Made by a program: the position numbers and the translations under genes
Origin: Puccinellia tenuiflora
Taxonomy: Eukaryota; Streptophyta; Magnoliopsida; Poales; Poaceae
Length of the DNA stretch: 64,000 nt
Assembly (NCBI GenBank): GCA_012064385.1
Contig: QRDG01000141.1
Span: forward strand, 1-64,000
Reading direction: 5' to 3'
The notes under the pieces: model-generated
Seen by the model: the letters and a program-made list of their open reading frames with translations, nothing else
Databases searched by the model: none
What the model was told of the DNA's origin: nothing
Shown: in pieces, positions 1 through 11,870 of the stretch
Layout of the letters: each line of letters begins with the position of its first letter
How positions within the stretch are numbered: the stretch's first letter is position 1

Positions 1-840
1 GAAGATCCCGGGCAGGGTTTCCCCCGGGCAAACACTCTCTGCCTTCTAGACGGGGCACAGAATGTCGACAAGCGACATCCGAGCCACCGTCACCGCAAGT
101 GCGTTGCCAACCACCACGCCACCCAAATGGCCATGGTCACCGGCCAGCACCCGAGCCCCTGGCACGCCTGCCAACCACGGAGACTCCCACCTTCCAGGGC
201 CGCCACCCCGGCGTCCAGGCTCAACGCCCCCCGGCGATGACGAGAGACGAGGAGAGAGGGCTCCTCCACCAGATCGGTGACCAGCAACCCCCACGGTTAC
301 TGGTACCACGAGATCCGGGACGAGGACCGAAGGGCTCGAGAAGGGCGCAGACCCTGCCCGTCTCAGCATCGAGACCCCAACCAACCCCGCCAGGAATCCT
401 CCACGCAAAGCACCAGGTCGCAGAATCGCCGCCGTCCATGACCGCCATGGCCGCGCCGGGCGACCGGCCGCTGCCGCGCTCCAGATCTTCCCCATCGAGC
501 GGGATGCCCGAACCATGCCACCCGCGCCAGCAGCCGCGCCGGCGAGCCACCGCCACTGCTGCCACCGGTGCACCATCACCTCGCAGCCACCGCGCCGCCG
601 CCGGAGCCGCCACGCCCCACGAGAAAGCGCCACGCCCCCCGGCCGAGACGCCCCGCGTCGCCACCGCCGCGAGAGAGAAGAAGGGCCCCGCCGCCGCCGC
701 CCGGTCTTTGCCCGGCGACGCCCTCCAGCGGCGAGGGGAGGGGAGGGAGGAGGAGGGGCTAGGGAGCGGCGGCGGCGGCTAGGGTTTCGCCCAGTTGCTC
801 GCGGGAGCGACGGGACGAAACGTCAGTATTATGTAATCTA
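1..840. other. GC-rich repeat-like segment, no convincing gene
   Basis: Very GC-rich, proline/arginine-coding in every frame on both strands. It ends near 780 in a CGGCGG run followed by CTAGGGTTTCG, a phrase common in grass 5' leaders. Overlapping open frames on both strands (for example 46-633 on the minus strand) are explained by base composition, and none shows a recognisable domain. It could be the 5' part of a retroelement or an old first exon cut by the window edge. Confidence 0.35.
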
Positions 841-2400
841 TATACTATGAAATGTATCTTTTCAGTTATACTGATTTTCAATCTGCTCTGTTTCTGCCCT
901 AATCTCTATAAACAACAAGTATTCAGCATCTTTTGAGCTATTTCCCAGTTATCTATGGTTCCTATCATGTTTGGCTTCAGTGGCAAGCACATAATGAAAC
1001 CAGGGAGGATACTCATGTTATAGGCTTATAGCTTGATAATGAATGAGACATCCTGAATGTCCATAAAAAAGGGCGTTGTAGCTCTAATTAATATCTAAAT
1101 ACGTGATTATGACGAAGAGTGTATCAAAGAGCACAAAACGGAGCAGGTGCGCTAGGCCCTGCTCTAGCCCACCGTGCGCTCGCCCCTGTTTAGCTTCATC
1201 TTTTGTAATTATTAATCTTCATATGAAGCAGCCTTTTTGCGAAGACATCACATAATTATGAACTAGAACCGGATATTTGTGTTTTTCTCCTTGTAGGTTG
1301 ATTCTAGTGAACTCTTGAACTCAATGCAGTTGAACTACATTGTCTTAACCATTGAACCATACTTACTCACCATACTATATCTCTTGCAGCCTGCTTTCCG
1401 TTACCTAACAGTGTCATATTTGTTTTTTGTGAGGTTAGCTGTGGAGTGTTATATTTGTTTTTTGTGAGGTTGACTGTGGTATTTCATGAATTTCACATTA
1501 CGTTCCCAGTTTATGTGTGCATGGACTTGGACTCAGTAATTTACGAAGCATATTTGTTTACAAGCTTCCTGTACAAGATGTTGACCCGCAAATTTTAAAG
1601 CTTGCTCTTTCAGCACCAGTTGTTGCAGTAGCTTCTCCTTCTGCACTCCGGTAACTATGTTAACTGTATCTGGCTATGTTCTTCATTTTTGTTGTTTATA
1701 AGCATACAGTACTGCACGATAAGATGGTTAGGTAAAGCACATGTGCACTAGATCATGCGATACTAGCATTTAGACATGAATCCCTGTTTCAAGGAGCTTA
1801 TTTTCGTATTCATACAAGGGAAGGTTACGGATCCATAAAGCTCTGCAGAACTTTGAATATGATATTACTGTCTCTCCCCCTGTGTAATTGATCACTGTAA
1901 TTAGTTTCATTCTGCGCAAAGCTGTCCTTTTATACTTCCTTCATCTGTTTCGTTGTACCATGATGCTGCAGAGCTTGGCTCAATCTCACGTCACGAGTTG
2001 ACAACTGGAGCAACTCGGTCGCTTGCATAGGCGAGACGACGATCCCTTCTTCTGAACAACATTATCCCACTGTCTGTCATGGACAAAGTCGGCTTATTTG
2101 TTGGACATTCAGACCTTGGCGTCCACATCGGTACACTATTGCTTAGGTAGCCCTTGACTATTTGTATCATCATCGTTTTCCTTGTTGCTCCTGGTAGGTG
2201 GGTTGATAGCATCCTGGAAGCGCTCAGAGCCCATAAGCAATCATCAAGCTGAGACGACTACGTTCTTTTCGTCGCCGTCCTTCTCTGAATCTCTGCCTCT
2301 GCACTCGGCTCCAAAGCCTTGAAGACGAGCGCCGGTTGACCGGTCGGTGTAGCCTGTAGATGCGTTGCTTGAGGAACATGTTTTTTTTTACTCGCCGATG
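841..2400. other. AT-rich stretch, no gene recognised
   Basis: AT-rich with stops in all frames and no domain seen. The only structure noted is a direct duplication of about 35 bp (1411-1444 and 1445-1479), each copy containing ATATTTGTTTTTTGTGAGG. Nothing else is supported here. Confidence 0.4.
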
Positions 2401-2439
2401 GTACGGTACGAGTTGTTACCGAGTTGGATTAGGGTTCAT

Positions 2440-2760
2440 CTGTTACCGACCTATTAGGTCAGGACCACTATAAATACCTCTTGTAAGCCGCCGCACGGGA
2501 TAAGTCACATATTGTAAATCCCGGCGCGTTTGTAACCTCACCCGAAATAGTGAAGTATTGCTGGCTGGCGTCCGTGGTTTTTTCTCTTCCTTGTTGGAAG
2601 GGTTTTTCATGTTATAATCTCGTGTCCCCGTTGGTTTGATCTTGTTTAATTTCGTCGTTGTTTTTGCTATCGCTCGTAATTGTTTGCCTTCTCGGACAAG
2701 AAGGATTCTGCTGATAGGTTGCGTCGTTGATCTGAACACCATATCTGAGTCTTGCTAAGC
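2440..2760 (+). promoter_or_regulatory. LTR-like or promoter-like segment with TATA box
   Basis: A TATA-type box, TATAAATA, lies at 2469-2476. It is followed by a short GC-richer stretch and then T-rich sequence with no reading frame. This resembles the R/U5 part of a small LTR or a promoter with an untranslated leader. I could not find matching LTR ends or a target duplication, so the assignment is tentative. Confidence 0.25.
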
Positions 2761-2810
2761 TAAAAAAAAAATACTGAGTCTTCCGTCTGCACTCCGCCAA
2801 AAGACTTTAA

Positions 2811-3467
2811 GGCAGTGTTTGGTTGCATGGAATTGGGGCTCGGAATTGAATTGGGGTTGAATTCCAAATCTGAGTTGAAAATGAATTGGCCTCAATTCCC
2901 CCAATTCCAATTCTTGTTTGGATGCACAACACCGTGGAATCGATTGAGGACAGCGGGGAGCAGGGCGAGCAGGGCGACCGGCGGGGAGCGGGGAGCAGGG
3001 CGCCGGCCGGGAGCGAGGACGACGGTCGGCCGGCCGGGAGCAAGGACAGCGGGGAGCAGGGCGGGGGCGGGCTGCAGCGGCCAGCAGGGAGCGGGGAGCG
3101 GGGCGGGGGCGGGCTGCAGCGGCCGGCGGTGAGCGGGCCGGCGGCGGGCGGCAGCGGGGTCGGCGGGGAGCAGGGCGCCGGCGGGGAGCGGGGCGGGGTC
3201 GGCGGGGCGGCGGCGGGCGGCGGCGGGGAGCAGGGCGGCGGCTGGGCGGCGGTGGGGTCGGCGGCCGGCGGGGAGCGGGGAGCAGGTCGCTCCTCCCGTC
3301 CGTTTCCGAGCGTTTCCGAGCTGGGAGGCTCGGAATTACTCCCTTACGAAACGTTATGCTACGGAGCGGGCTCGAAATTGGTCTCCAATTCTAGCCCCAA
3401 TTCGGAATTTGGAATTGGGTATCCAATTCCGATTCCGAGCCCCAATTCCACCTAACCAAACGCTGCC
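2811..3467. mobile_element. PIF/Harbinger-like non-autonomous TIR element
   Basis: The left end reads GGCAGTGTTTGGTTGCATGG and the right end is its near reverse complement (CCAAACGCTGCC). A TAA target duplication flanks it at 2808-2810 and 3468-3470. A second shared block (GGAATTGGGGCTCGGAATTG on the left, matched inverted near 3400-3450) extends the inverted repeat. The interior (2950-3300) is a degenerate GC-rich tandem repeat built on GCGGGGAGC. It encodes no transposase. The 3-bp TAA duplication and GTTTGGTT-type ends fit the Harbinger/Tourist group. Confidence 0.75.
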
Positions 3468-3941
3468 TAAACATTTGAGCTTACCTCGATAGCTTCCCAT
3501 GCAGGCGGTGACAGATTCTCTTTCGTAAGCAATATTTTGGCTCATTGTAAATGTTGCTGTCGCTGTCTGTCAGCGTCGTGAGCTAATTCAATTCAAAACT
3601 ACGAGAGAGTGTTTGCTCTGGTCAAGTTATTATGCAGCCAGCAGCCACAAGCCTCCTGGATAGAAACCCGTCCACGTCCAGAACGCAGAAGAGAGCGCAT
3701 TTCAGAAACGAAATGGAAGCAGACCAACGAAGCACACGTCAGTCGGCCGGTCGACGTCTCTGCAGCGGGTCTAACCATCACCGGTCAATTAACCACACTC
3801 GGCGTGTCCAGCAGCAACATGCCTGACGGGCGGCGCGAATCCGCCGCCGCCGCCGGGGACGAGCGACACTGTGAGTGCGTGGAGGCATCAGCCGATCGCC
3901 GGAAAGCGGCAGCTTCACAGCTTTGCGAATATATATATATA

Positions 3942-5058
3942 GGGAAAATTAGATCCATACCATTAAAAGATTCAGTTTTTAGAAAAATACCACTGAAAGT
4001 TTACGAGTTAGAAAAATACCATCCAAAGACTGCTCCGTTATTGCCTTCTACCACAACTGTGATCTGAACGTTAACTCTGAACGAATCGATGGATAACACC
4101 CAGCCAGTATGGTCAGAACTGAACGGAAGCCACCCGGCGGGCGGCAGAGCGCGTCCCCGGCGGCGGTGGCACCTCCTCCGACCGCTCCTCCATGGTGTGC
4201 ATGCTGCACTGGATGTCCTGGTGTACGTGATGCACTGGGTGTGCGTGCGTGCACAGGTGGAGAGGCCGCTCGAGCTTGCCCATGGCGGAAGGTGACCGGC
4301 CTCGGACGGATCTGAGCATACAGAAAGATAGGTAGGGCAAGGTGATGTCTGGGAGACGCGTTGGCTCACCGGGAGTCTGTCTGAAAATTCTTGCTTGCCG
4401 GGGTGGTCGAACGGCGGCAAAATTCGTCGAGGACGGGCGGCGGCCGGAGAGGAAGAAGACGACGTAGTCGAGGCGTGCAGCGAACCTGTCTCCGATTCCT
4501 TGCGTGTGCGCGTAGAGGGCAACTAGGCGGAGGATATGACGCGCTCAGGTTGCCTCGAACGTGCCCATGGCGTCGAGTGCGTCTCTGGCTGCGGCTTGAG
4601 CGTGGAGAACGGCGGCGGCGTCCGGAGCGGGGAACGACGGCGGCGTCCGGATCGGGGAACGGCGGCGGCGGTCGGAGCGGGTAACGACGTCGACGACCGG
4701 AGCGGGGAGACCATACTGGCTGTGTGTTATGTCTCAGTTCGATCCATCGATTCGTTCAGAGTTGACGTCCAGTTCACGGTTGTGGTAGAAGGCAATAACG
4801 GAGAATCCTTTGGATGGTACTCCCTCCGTTCCTAAATATAAGATGTTTAAGCATCTCTTCTTTCCTTCCGTATCTAAACATGTTTTAGTGCAAGATTCAA
4901 ATGAACCTTACACTAAAACATGTCTAGATACGGAAGGAAAGAATAAATGCTTAAACATCTTATATTTAGGAACGGAGGGAGTATTTTTCTAACTGGTAAA
5001 CTTTCAGTTGTATTTTTCTAAAGACTGAATCTTTTAATGGTATGGATCTAATTTTCCC
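3942..5058. mobile_element. Mutator-like element with long TIRs (non-autonomous)
   Basis: Long terminal inverted repeats of roughly 155 bp start with GGGAAAATTAGATCCATACC at 3942 and end in its reverse complement at 5058. The left arm runs to about 4095. The right arm starts near 4742 and is interrupted by a Stowaway MITE. The GC-rich core (4110-4740) has no transposase. It contains a degenerate 25-bp tandem repeat (about 4605-4700, GGCGGCGTCCGGAGCGGGGA) and could be captured genic DNA, as in Pack-MULEs. No clean 9-bp target duplication is seen; the left flank is an AT dinucleotide run. Confidence 0.7.
4820..4981. mobile_element. Stowaway MITE (Tc1/Mariner type)
   Basis: The ends are CTCCCTCCGTTCC and GGAACGGAGGGAG, the standard Stowaway termini of grasses. 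The 162-bp element is palindromic almost throughout and is flanked by a TA duplication (4818-4819, 4982-4983). It sits in the right TIR arm of the Mutator-like element at AAATACCATCC. The intact left arm still shows that site without the MITE (around 4014-4025). Confidence 0.93.
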
Positions 5059-5819
5059 ATATCTAAACTACTTATAAAAGAGCAAACATTTCTTTCTCTA
5101 CAGTCACCCAACTTTGTGTACACAGGTTAACAACCACCGCAGGATCTCCTCCTGGCCTATGATCTAAACTAACGACTCTGATTCAATTGTTCCGCCGAGC
5201 AGACGAAACTCTGCCAACATTCCACCGCTCCGCGTACCCACGCGTGTGAGGTACCCGCCCACAGCATCCTGATTTCGTGGATCAGTTTCCACATAAATCG
5301 CGGCTAATAATTTCTCTCTTCCTCCTTGAGAGGCTGCCGCCCCTAGGACTCCGCCGGCCCCGTGACGCCACTGCTTAGCTGCGGGGAAGCTCTGCGAATC
5401 CTTCTGCCATAGTCGTCGCGCAGGCCGCAGTCTCCATGGATCCCCGACTCCCACGCGCCACGTCCTGCACTGACAGCAAGGTCGTTGACAACGCATCCGC
5501 ATGGAGCTTGCACGCTGATGCTTCAAAACGGTCAGTTGGTCGCTGTTGGCTCGAGGCCAGCACTACAGTGGCCACGACCACCAAAGACGTCTTCACACCC
5601 TTGCTCTAAACGCTCAATTAGTTCAGTACCATGGAGCCGTGCAAATTCCAATGGTTTTGATTATGGTTCTTTGTCGAATTAGGTCTGGCTTATTTCCATG
5701 GTCCCTTTTCCCTATTTCAATCTCGATGTGCAAAAAACATGTTTCAGATGTGGAAGTGAAAAAAGCAAATCCGTGGCGGCGCCTCTGCCATTGCGATCAT
5801 CCTGGGCGTCCTTCCGCGC

Positions 5820-6002
5820 ATGCCGCTGGCCCGGCCACGTTCCCGTATGTACTCGCGCTTGAGGACATCCGCGCGCTCCTCGACTGCCAGCGCTGTTCAG
5901 ACCAGCAAGAACAACAAGCGTGGTGATGTCGCCTCAGTCACTCACAACATACGGGGCTCGGATCAGGACAAGCTTCAAGGCGCATCAGGTGACGAGTTGT
6001 AA
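5820..6002 (+). pseudogene. Exon-like coding fragment inside Helitron
   Basis: The frame reads a serine/threonine/asparagine-rich, non-repetitive peptide ending VTHNIRGSDQDKLQGASGDEL, then stops at 6000-6002. The upstream GC-rich part (5400-5820) also looks genic but is not open over any length. Position inside a Helitron suggests a captured exon. I do not recognise the parent gene, and coding status is uncertain. Confidence 0.3.
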
Positions 6003-6538
6003 AGAGGCGCGTGGCATTTTCTGTTTCTGTTGATTGCCTCCTTCAATGTTCTAAATTTTATATGGTGGTTTGCGTGCCATCGCAGGTCGTTGCTGCCACC
6101 TACGCACCATTCCTAATTCGTGGGAGCACGGGTCGGGGACAGTTAAGTGACCTGCACATGCTATGTGCTACGTCCCTTCTAATTAGTGGAGATAATTTGC
6201 TACCATGCTTGCACTGAATTTTTGATTATTTCCCACTATACCTGTGTACACAAAGTCATGATGTAGCACTACTTTGCACTAATCTGCAGATATAAAATAT
6301 TGATGATCTAATTATTTTTCAAGTCACACGATTTAATCTAACCTCAAATCATTGTTACAATATTACTTCAATTCTAGAAGATTCACAGTTTTATTTTTGT
6401 TTCAGGTTCTAATTGTGAGGATTTATTGGTTGCAATGTCGCAAAAGAAATTTGTAGACTAATTCCCACCTTGTAGTTGCAAGGGAGATACATCGATATAC
6501 TCATGTTTTAATAGCTTCAAATTGTAATGTTTGGTTAA

Positions 6539-6543
6539 CATTT
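6539..6543. repeat. Target site duplication CATTT (left)
   Basis: CATTT directly precedes the 5' LTR and recurs at 12066-12070 directly after the 3' LTR. It is a perfect 5-bp duplication made by retrotransposon integration. Confidence 0.95.
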
Positions 6544-6880
6544 TGTTACGCCCCTGGCTACTGCATCTACTACGTCATCCACGACATCGTCCACGGGCAC
6601 GGAGCTGGTGGGAACGACAACAACCAGTGGGCCTAATCTGGGAAGAGGGTTGAGGCAGCGGAGGCCCAACCCGCGGTACGCGTGAGCCTGGCCCAGAGGC
6701 AAGCATGCGCTACGTATACCGTCACTGGCTTGGAGGAGGAGGTGTCGAAGAACACAGAACCTGGCGGCGGCTGGCTCTCTCTCTCTCTCTAACCCCAATT
6801 CCCCTTCCTGTTCCTCGAATTCTTGTATCCAGATCCTTGTACCCACTGAATTAAATCGAGATAGTATCGGGAGCGTAACA
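6544..6880 (+). repeat. 5' LTR of the Gypsy element
   Basis: 337 bp, TGTTACG...CGTAACA, with a (CT)8 run. Base-for-base the same as the 3' LTR as far as I can compare by eye, which implies recent insertion. Confidence 0.95.
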
Positions 6881-6883
6881 AAT

Positions 6884-6895
6884 TGGTATCAGAGC
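6884..6895 (+). other. Primer binding site (initiator Met tRNA type)
   Basis: TGGTATCAGAGC, three bases after the 5' LTR, is the standard plant retroelement primer site complementary to the 3' end of initiator methionine tRNA. Confidence 0.9.
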
Positions 6896-6987
6896 CAACG
6901 CCACCCACCATCCAATTTTTTTTTCTCCCCATCCTGGCCGGCAGATTCCCTTCGATCATCCTCACCCGCCACGGGAAGTCAGTAGCT

Positions 6988-8253
6988 ATGGAGGAACAGG
7001 CCAAGCTCCTCGCGGATCTGACCGCGACCATCTCCTCGATGAACGCCAAGTTGGACGAGATCCACCCAGCGGTGCTTGATCTCCACGACTGGAAGCCCCA
7101 AATCGAGCGCTCCGTGGACGCCCTCCGCACCGAGGTCAACGACCTCCGCACACGCGTCGTCGACATCTCAAGGCCTGCGGCATCCTCCCCCAGCGGCGAT
7201 CGGCTTCCTCCCCTTCTTCAGCTTCGAGCGGATGCGCCCATCATCCCACCGACAACGACGAAACCGGCGGCGCCGTTACCAGGCGGCCGTGCGACGGAGT
7301 CAAGTGACGACGGTCACGGGCCAGAGGGCCACCGCGACGCATTGAACCGACGGGGTAACCCAACCGATGACCCCAGGTCATTGGAAGGAGCCCCGGCCAA
7401 GGGTACGTTCCAATTCCCTGAGCCTGGCTATGATCCGTCTGATTCTTATGGTAGGGCGTACGGATCCTTCCGTTTTACACCACCACCGCGAGTCGATTTC
7501 CCTCTGTTCGACGGGGAGAACCCTCGGGCATGGCGACTCAAGAGTGAGGCCTATTTCCAAGTGTGCACCATACATCCTGACACTTGGGTGAATTGTGCGG
7601 CTATGTATTTCACGGACGATGCGTTGGCCTGGTTGCAAGCAACGCAGGCGCATCTTCATTTTCCTGCCTGGAAGGATTTTGCTGACAACGTTTGTGGTCA
7701 GTTTGGACGAACTGAGTTTCAGAGTCACCTGCGTCAGTTCAACAAGTTGACTCAAACTGGCACAGTGGCGGATTACACTAGCAAATTCAACACATTAATG
7801 CACCATCTTAATGCTCACCACACTTCCTGGGATCCGGCGTTTTTCGTTACCCATTTCATTGATGGCTTACAGCGAGATATTCGTGCTGCTGTTCTTTTAC
7901 ATCGACCCATCGATCTCGCTACTGCTGTGGATTTGGCTCTGTTACAGGAAGAAGTGTTGGACTCGATGCGGCGTGACGGGCGGCGGGCGGACTTTTCACC
8001 AGTTCCGCGGTCAATCCCACGAACAGCGATGCCTCTACCTCCACCACCGCAAGCGCGGGGCCAGGGCGCAATGGCCACCCGGGCGGAGGACAAGCGACCT
8101 ATCGAAGGACGCCAACAGCCTACACCGCCACCAATGACGACAAGATCGCCGCCCTGCGCAATTATCGCCGCGCCAAAGGGCTGTGCTTCACCTGCGGTGA
8201 ACGTTGGGGTCGGGATCACCGCTGTGGACCTACAGTGCCACTGCATGTGGTAG
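6988..8253 (+). pseudogene. gag: Gag of the Gypsy element (frame lost before the zinc knuckle)
   Basis: The first ATG after the primer site is at 6988 (MEEQAKLLADL). An N-terminal coiled-coil-like stretch (about residues 1-55) is followed by a proline-rich linker and the retrotransposon gag core (FPLFDGENPRAW, FTDDALAWLQ, QFNKLTQTGTVADY), then a proline-rich tail. The frame ends at 8253 without its zinc knuckle. That knuckle (CFTCGERWGRDHRC) lies in another frame beginning no later than 8133. The frame change falls near 8120-8135. In related chromoviruses gag and pol are usually one frame, so a one-base deletion is more likely than programmed frameshifting, but I cannot exclude the latter. 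Confidence 0.85.
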
Positions 8254-11200
8254 AAGAGCTGCTGGCAATGATACAAGTTGATGAGTCCAGTGTGGAACCG
8301 TCCGTGCAAACCAACAACAACGAGACTGGCAGTGAATTCATGCACATTTCACAGGCTGCGGCTGAAGGTGGCCAAAACGCGACAACGATGAGACTGCAAG
8401 GGTGGATCCAACAGCAGGAGGTGCTTATGCTAGTGGATTCCGGTAGCTCCCACACCTTTGTGAGCTCAGCCTTAGCAGAACGTCTGCAGCTGCCCAAACG
8501 GAGCATTAGGCCGCTGCACGTCAAGGTGGCTAACGGAGGGCAGATGCAGTGTCACACTGAACTGGAGAATTGTGAATGGTGGACGCAAGGCCAGTGCTTC
8601 ACTAACAATTTCAAGGTTCTACCGCTGGGTTCTTATGATGTCATCTTGGGGTATGATTGGTTGAAGGAACACAGTCCTATGCAGGTTGATTGGAGTAAGC
8701 AAACTATGGAATTTCAGCATGGGGGACATTCAGTGCACCTGACAGGTGTGCAGCCAGATCCATCTAAATGCAAGCAGATTTCCAGGGAGCAACTGCAGTC
8801 GCTTATCCAGAACTCGCGAGTGTCGCGTGTTGTGCAGGTTTGCCTCATGCAGCCTGACGGAGGCAAGGACAAGGAAGCCGTGCCCTCGGAAGTACAACCG
8901 CTGATCACCGAATACAAAGTGTTGTTCGAAGAACCAACGCAGCTTCCTCCTCAACGAGAATTTGATCATGCTATCCCGCTGTTGCCTGGCGCACGTCCTG
9001 TCAACGTGCGTCCTTACAGGTACAACCCTGCACAGAAGGATGAAGTAGAGAGACAAATTGCGCACATGCTGGAACAAGGCATCATTCGCGTGAGCTCAAG
9101 CCCTTACTCTTCTCCGGTGATCTTGGTGCTGAAGAAGGATCTGACATGGCGCTTTTGTGTGGATTTCCGTCAGCTGAATGCCATTACAGTGAAGAACCGC
9201 TACCCTCTACCAGTGATCGATGAGTTACTGGACGAGCTGGCGGGAGCGCGATTGTTCACAAGCTTGGATCTCCGGGCGGGCTATCATCAAATATGAATGC
9301 GACCGGAGGACGAGCACAAAACTGCTTTCAAAACACATTGCGGGCACTATGAGTTCCGTGTGATGGCGTACGGGCTGACCGGCGCACCAGCTACTTTTCA
9401 AGGGCTGATGAACACCATTCTCAAACCCTTGCTGCGCCGTGGAGTATTGGTGTTCATTGACGATATATTGATATATAGCAAAGATCTGGAGTCACATCTG
9501 GCTCTGCTTCATCAGGTGTTTGCGATTCTGGAGGAGCACCAGCTCAAGATCAAATTCAGTAAATGCAAGTTCTTGCAAGCCCAACTGGTCTATCTCGGTC
9601 ACGAAATCGGTGCCGAGGGCGTGCGAACCGACACCAAGAACATCGAAGCCGTGGAAAAATGGCCCACACCACGGAATGCAAAAGAGGTCAGAGGAATTCT
9701 TGGCTTGGCTGGGTTTTACAGAAAGTTCGTTCGCCTCTTTGGTGTGATCTGTCGACCCCTCACGGACCTACTGAAGAAGAACGCAGTGTTCCGTTGGACA
9801 GACCTTGAGGAAGAAGCATTCCAGGCACTCAAAAAGGCACTTGTGTCGGCGCCGGTTCTAGCCTTGCCCGATTTCTCACTCACGTTTGAGCTGGAGACGG
9901 ATGCATCTGATCATGGCATTGGTGCAGTGTTGTTGCAAAACAAGCACCCATTGGCGTATCTGAGTAAAGCACTTGGTCCTCGGACGAGCATGCTGTCCAC
10001 TTACGAGAAGGAGGCTTTGGCAATCATGATGGCCATCGACCACTGGAGACCGTACCTGCAGCCAGCGGAGTTTGTAATACACACTGATCAAAAGAGTCTC
10101 ATTCACTTGGAGGATCAGCGCATCTCCACGCCATGGCAACAAAAGGTGATGGTCAAGCTGTTGGGCCTGCGGTATCGCATCGTTTACCGACGTGGGCCGG
10201 ACAACCGGGCTGCTGATGCCTTGTCTCGCTGCCCACAGCCGGCCCAAGGCGAGTTGGCGGCCGTCTCCACGTGCCTACCTGTGTGGCTAGACGAGGTACA
10301 ACAAGGATATCGGGCTGATCCACAAGCCCAAAAGCTGATGGTTCAGCTGGCGGACCCAACTGCAGTTCCATCCGAGTTCACGCTGGAGGAGGGTATCCTT
10401 CGTCTCCACGGCAGAGTTTGGGTGGGGCGTAACGAACAATTGCAACGCCGTATCCTGCAGGCATTGCACGACAGTGCGATCGGGGGCCACTCAGGGTTCA
10501 ATGTTACATATCAGCGAGTGCGGAACCTCTTCGCTTGGCCAGGTATGAAGAAGCACATCCGTGAGTTTGTCAGCGCTTGCGCCATATGCAAACAGGCCAA
10601 GCCGGAGCGTGTTCGTTACCCAGGGCTGCTGGAGCCATTGCCGGTGCCACCACATGTCTGGCACACCGTGACCATGGACTTCGTCGAAGGGCTGCCGCGC
10701 TCAGCAGGTTACAACTGCATCCTCGTAGTCGTGGACAAGCTCTCCAGGTATGCCCATTTCCTGCCGCTGAAGCATCCGTTCACGGCGTTCCAGGTGGCGC
10801 AAGCGTACATCCACAACATCTTCAAGCTCCATGGTCTGCCGGCAGCAATCGTGTCGGACCGCGACAAGATCTTCACCAGCACCTTGTGGCGGGAGCTTTT
10901 CAGGCTGTCGCAGACCCAGCTACGCATGAGTTCCGCCTACCACCCGCAGACCGACGGTCAAACGGAGCGGGTCAATCAGTGCTTGGAGACGTACCTCCGC
11001 TGTTTCGCCCATGCCTGCCCCTCCAAGTGGACTGCCTGGCTGCACCTCGCCGAGTTCTGGTACAACACCTCCCCTCATGCCACCCTGGGTAAGACTCCTT
11101 TCGAGGTGCTCTACGGACATGGTCCTCGCCACTTTGGTGTGTTGGACCCTACCGACTGCGCGGTGCCGGAGCTTTCAGAGTGGTTGCAAGACCGTGCTGA

Positions 11201-11870
11201 CACCATGGCACTACTCAAACAACACCTGCAACGTGCCCAGCAACATATGAAGATGGTGGCTGACAAGAAGCGGACGGAGCGCGTGTTTGCCGTCGGGGAC
11301 TGGGTCTACCTCAAGCTGCAACCGTACGTCCAAAGGTCGCTGGCCACTCGTGCTAACCCAAAACTAGCTTTCCGCTATTTTGGTCCATTTCAGGTGCTGC
11401 AACGCGTTGGAGGAGTGTCCTACAAGCTCCAGCTCCCCGAGTCCTGCCTCCTGCACCCGGTCATCCACGTCTCCCAGCTCCGGGGTGCGTTACCACCGAA
11501 CACCGAGGTCCTGCAGGAGCTTCCCACGCCACCCGCACCTGCGCCGGAGCCAACCCGAGTGCTCGAGACTCGCCTCTATCAGCGCGGCAACGACACCAAG
11601 ACTCAAGTTCTTGTGCAATGGAGCGGCCAGCCAGCATCGCTGGCGACTTGGGAAGACCAGGGTGAGCTGCTGCATCGTTTTCCCGAGGCGCCAGCTTGGG
11701 GACAAGCTGGTTCTCAACCCCGGGGGAATGTTACGCCCCTGGCTACTGCATCTACTACGTCATCCACGACATCGTCCACGGGCACGGAGCTGGTGGGAAC
11801 GACAACAACCAGTGGGCCTAATCTGGGAAGAGGGTTGAGGCAGCGGAGGCCCAACCCGCGGTACGCGTGA
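8133..11870 (+). pseudogene. pol: Pol of the Gypsy element (PR-RT-RH-INT-chromodomain), one in-frame stop
   Basis: In order: the gag-type zinc knuckle (about 8180-8225); aspartic protease with LVDSGSSHTF (active-site D near 8436); reverse transcriptase from about 8930, with FIDD at 9453-9464 as catalytic box; RNase H with ETDASDHG near 9895; integrase zinc finger (about 10465-10605); integrase core with MDF, VSDRD and TDGQTER motifs (10674-10970); and a chromodomain-like C-terminus (about 11560-11700). A TGA at 9294-9296 splits RT after DLRAGYHQI, and the same frame resumes at once at 9297. The likely parent codon is CGA, so a CpG C-to-T change fits. The frame runs 142 bases into the 3' LTR before stopping at 11870. 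As it stands it cannot make a full polyprotein. Confidence 0.92.
11722..11728 (+). other. Polypurine tract
   Basis: GGGGGAA lies immediately upstream of the 3' LTR, in the place where plus-strand priming occurs. It is short but correctly positioned. Confidence 0.75.

Noticed and set aside
46..782. Long overlapping open frames on both strands at the left edge
   Set aside because: They are explained by very high GC content; residues are proline/arginine or glycine/alanine-biased with no domain.
8120..8255. Programmed gag-pol frameshift site
   Set aside because: I see no slippery heptamer with a following stem that I could support, and related chromoviruses use a single frame, so mutation is preferred.
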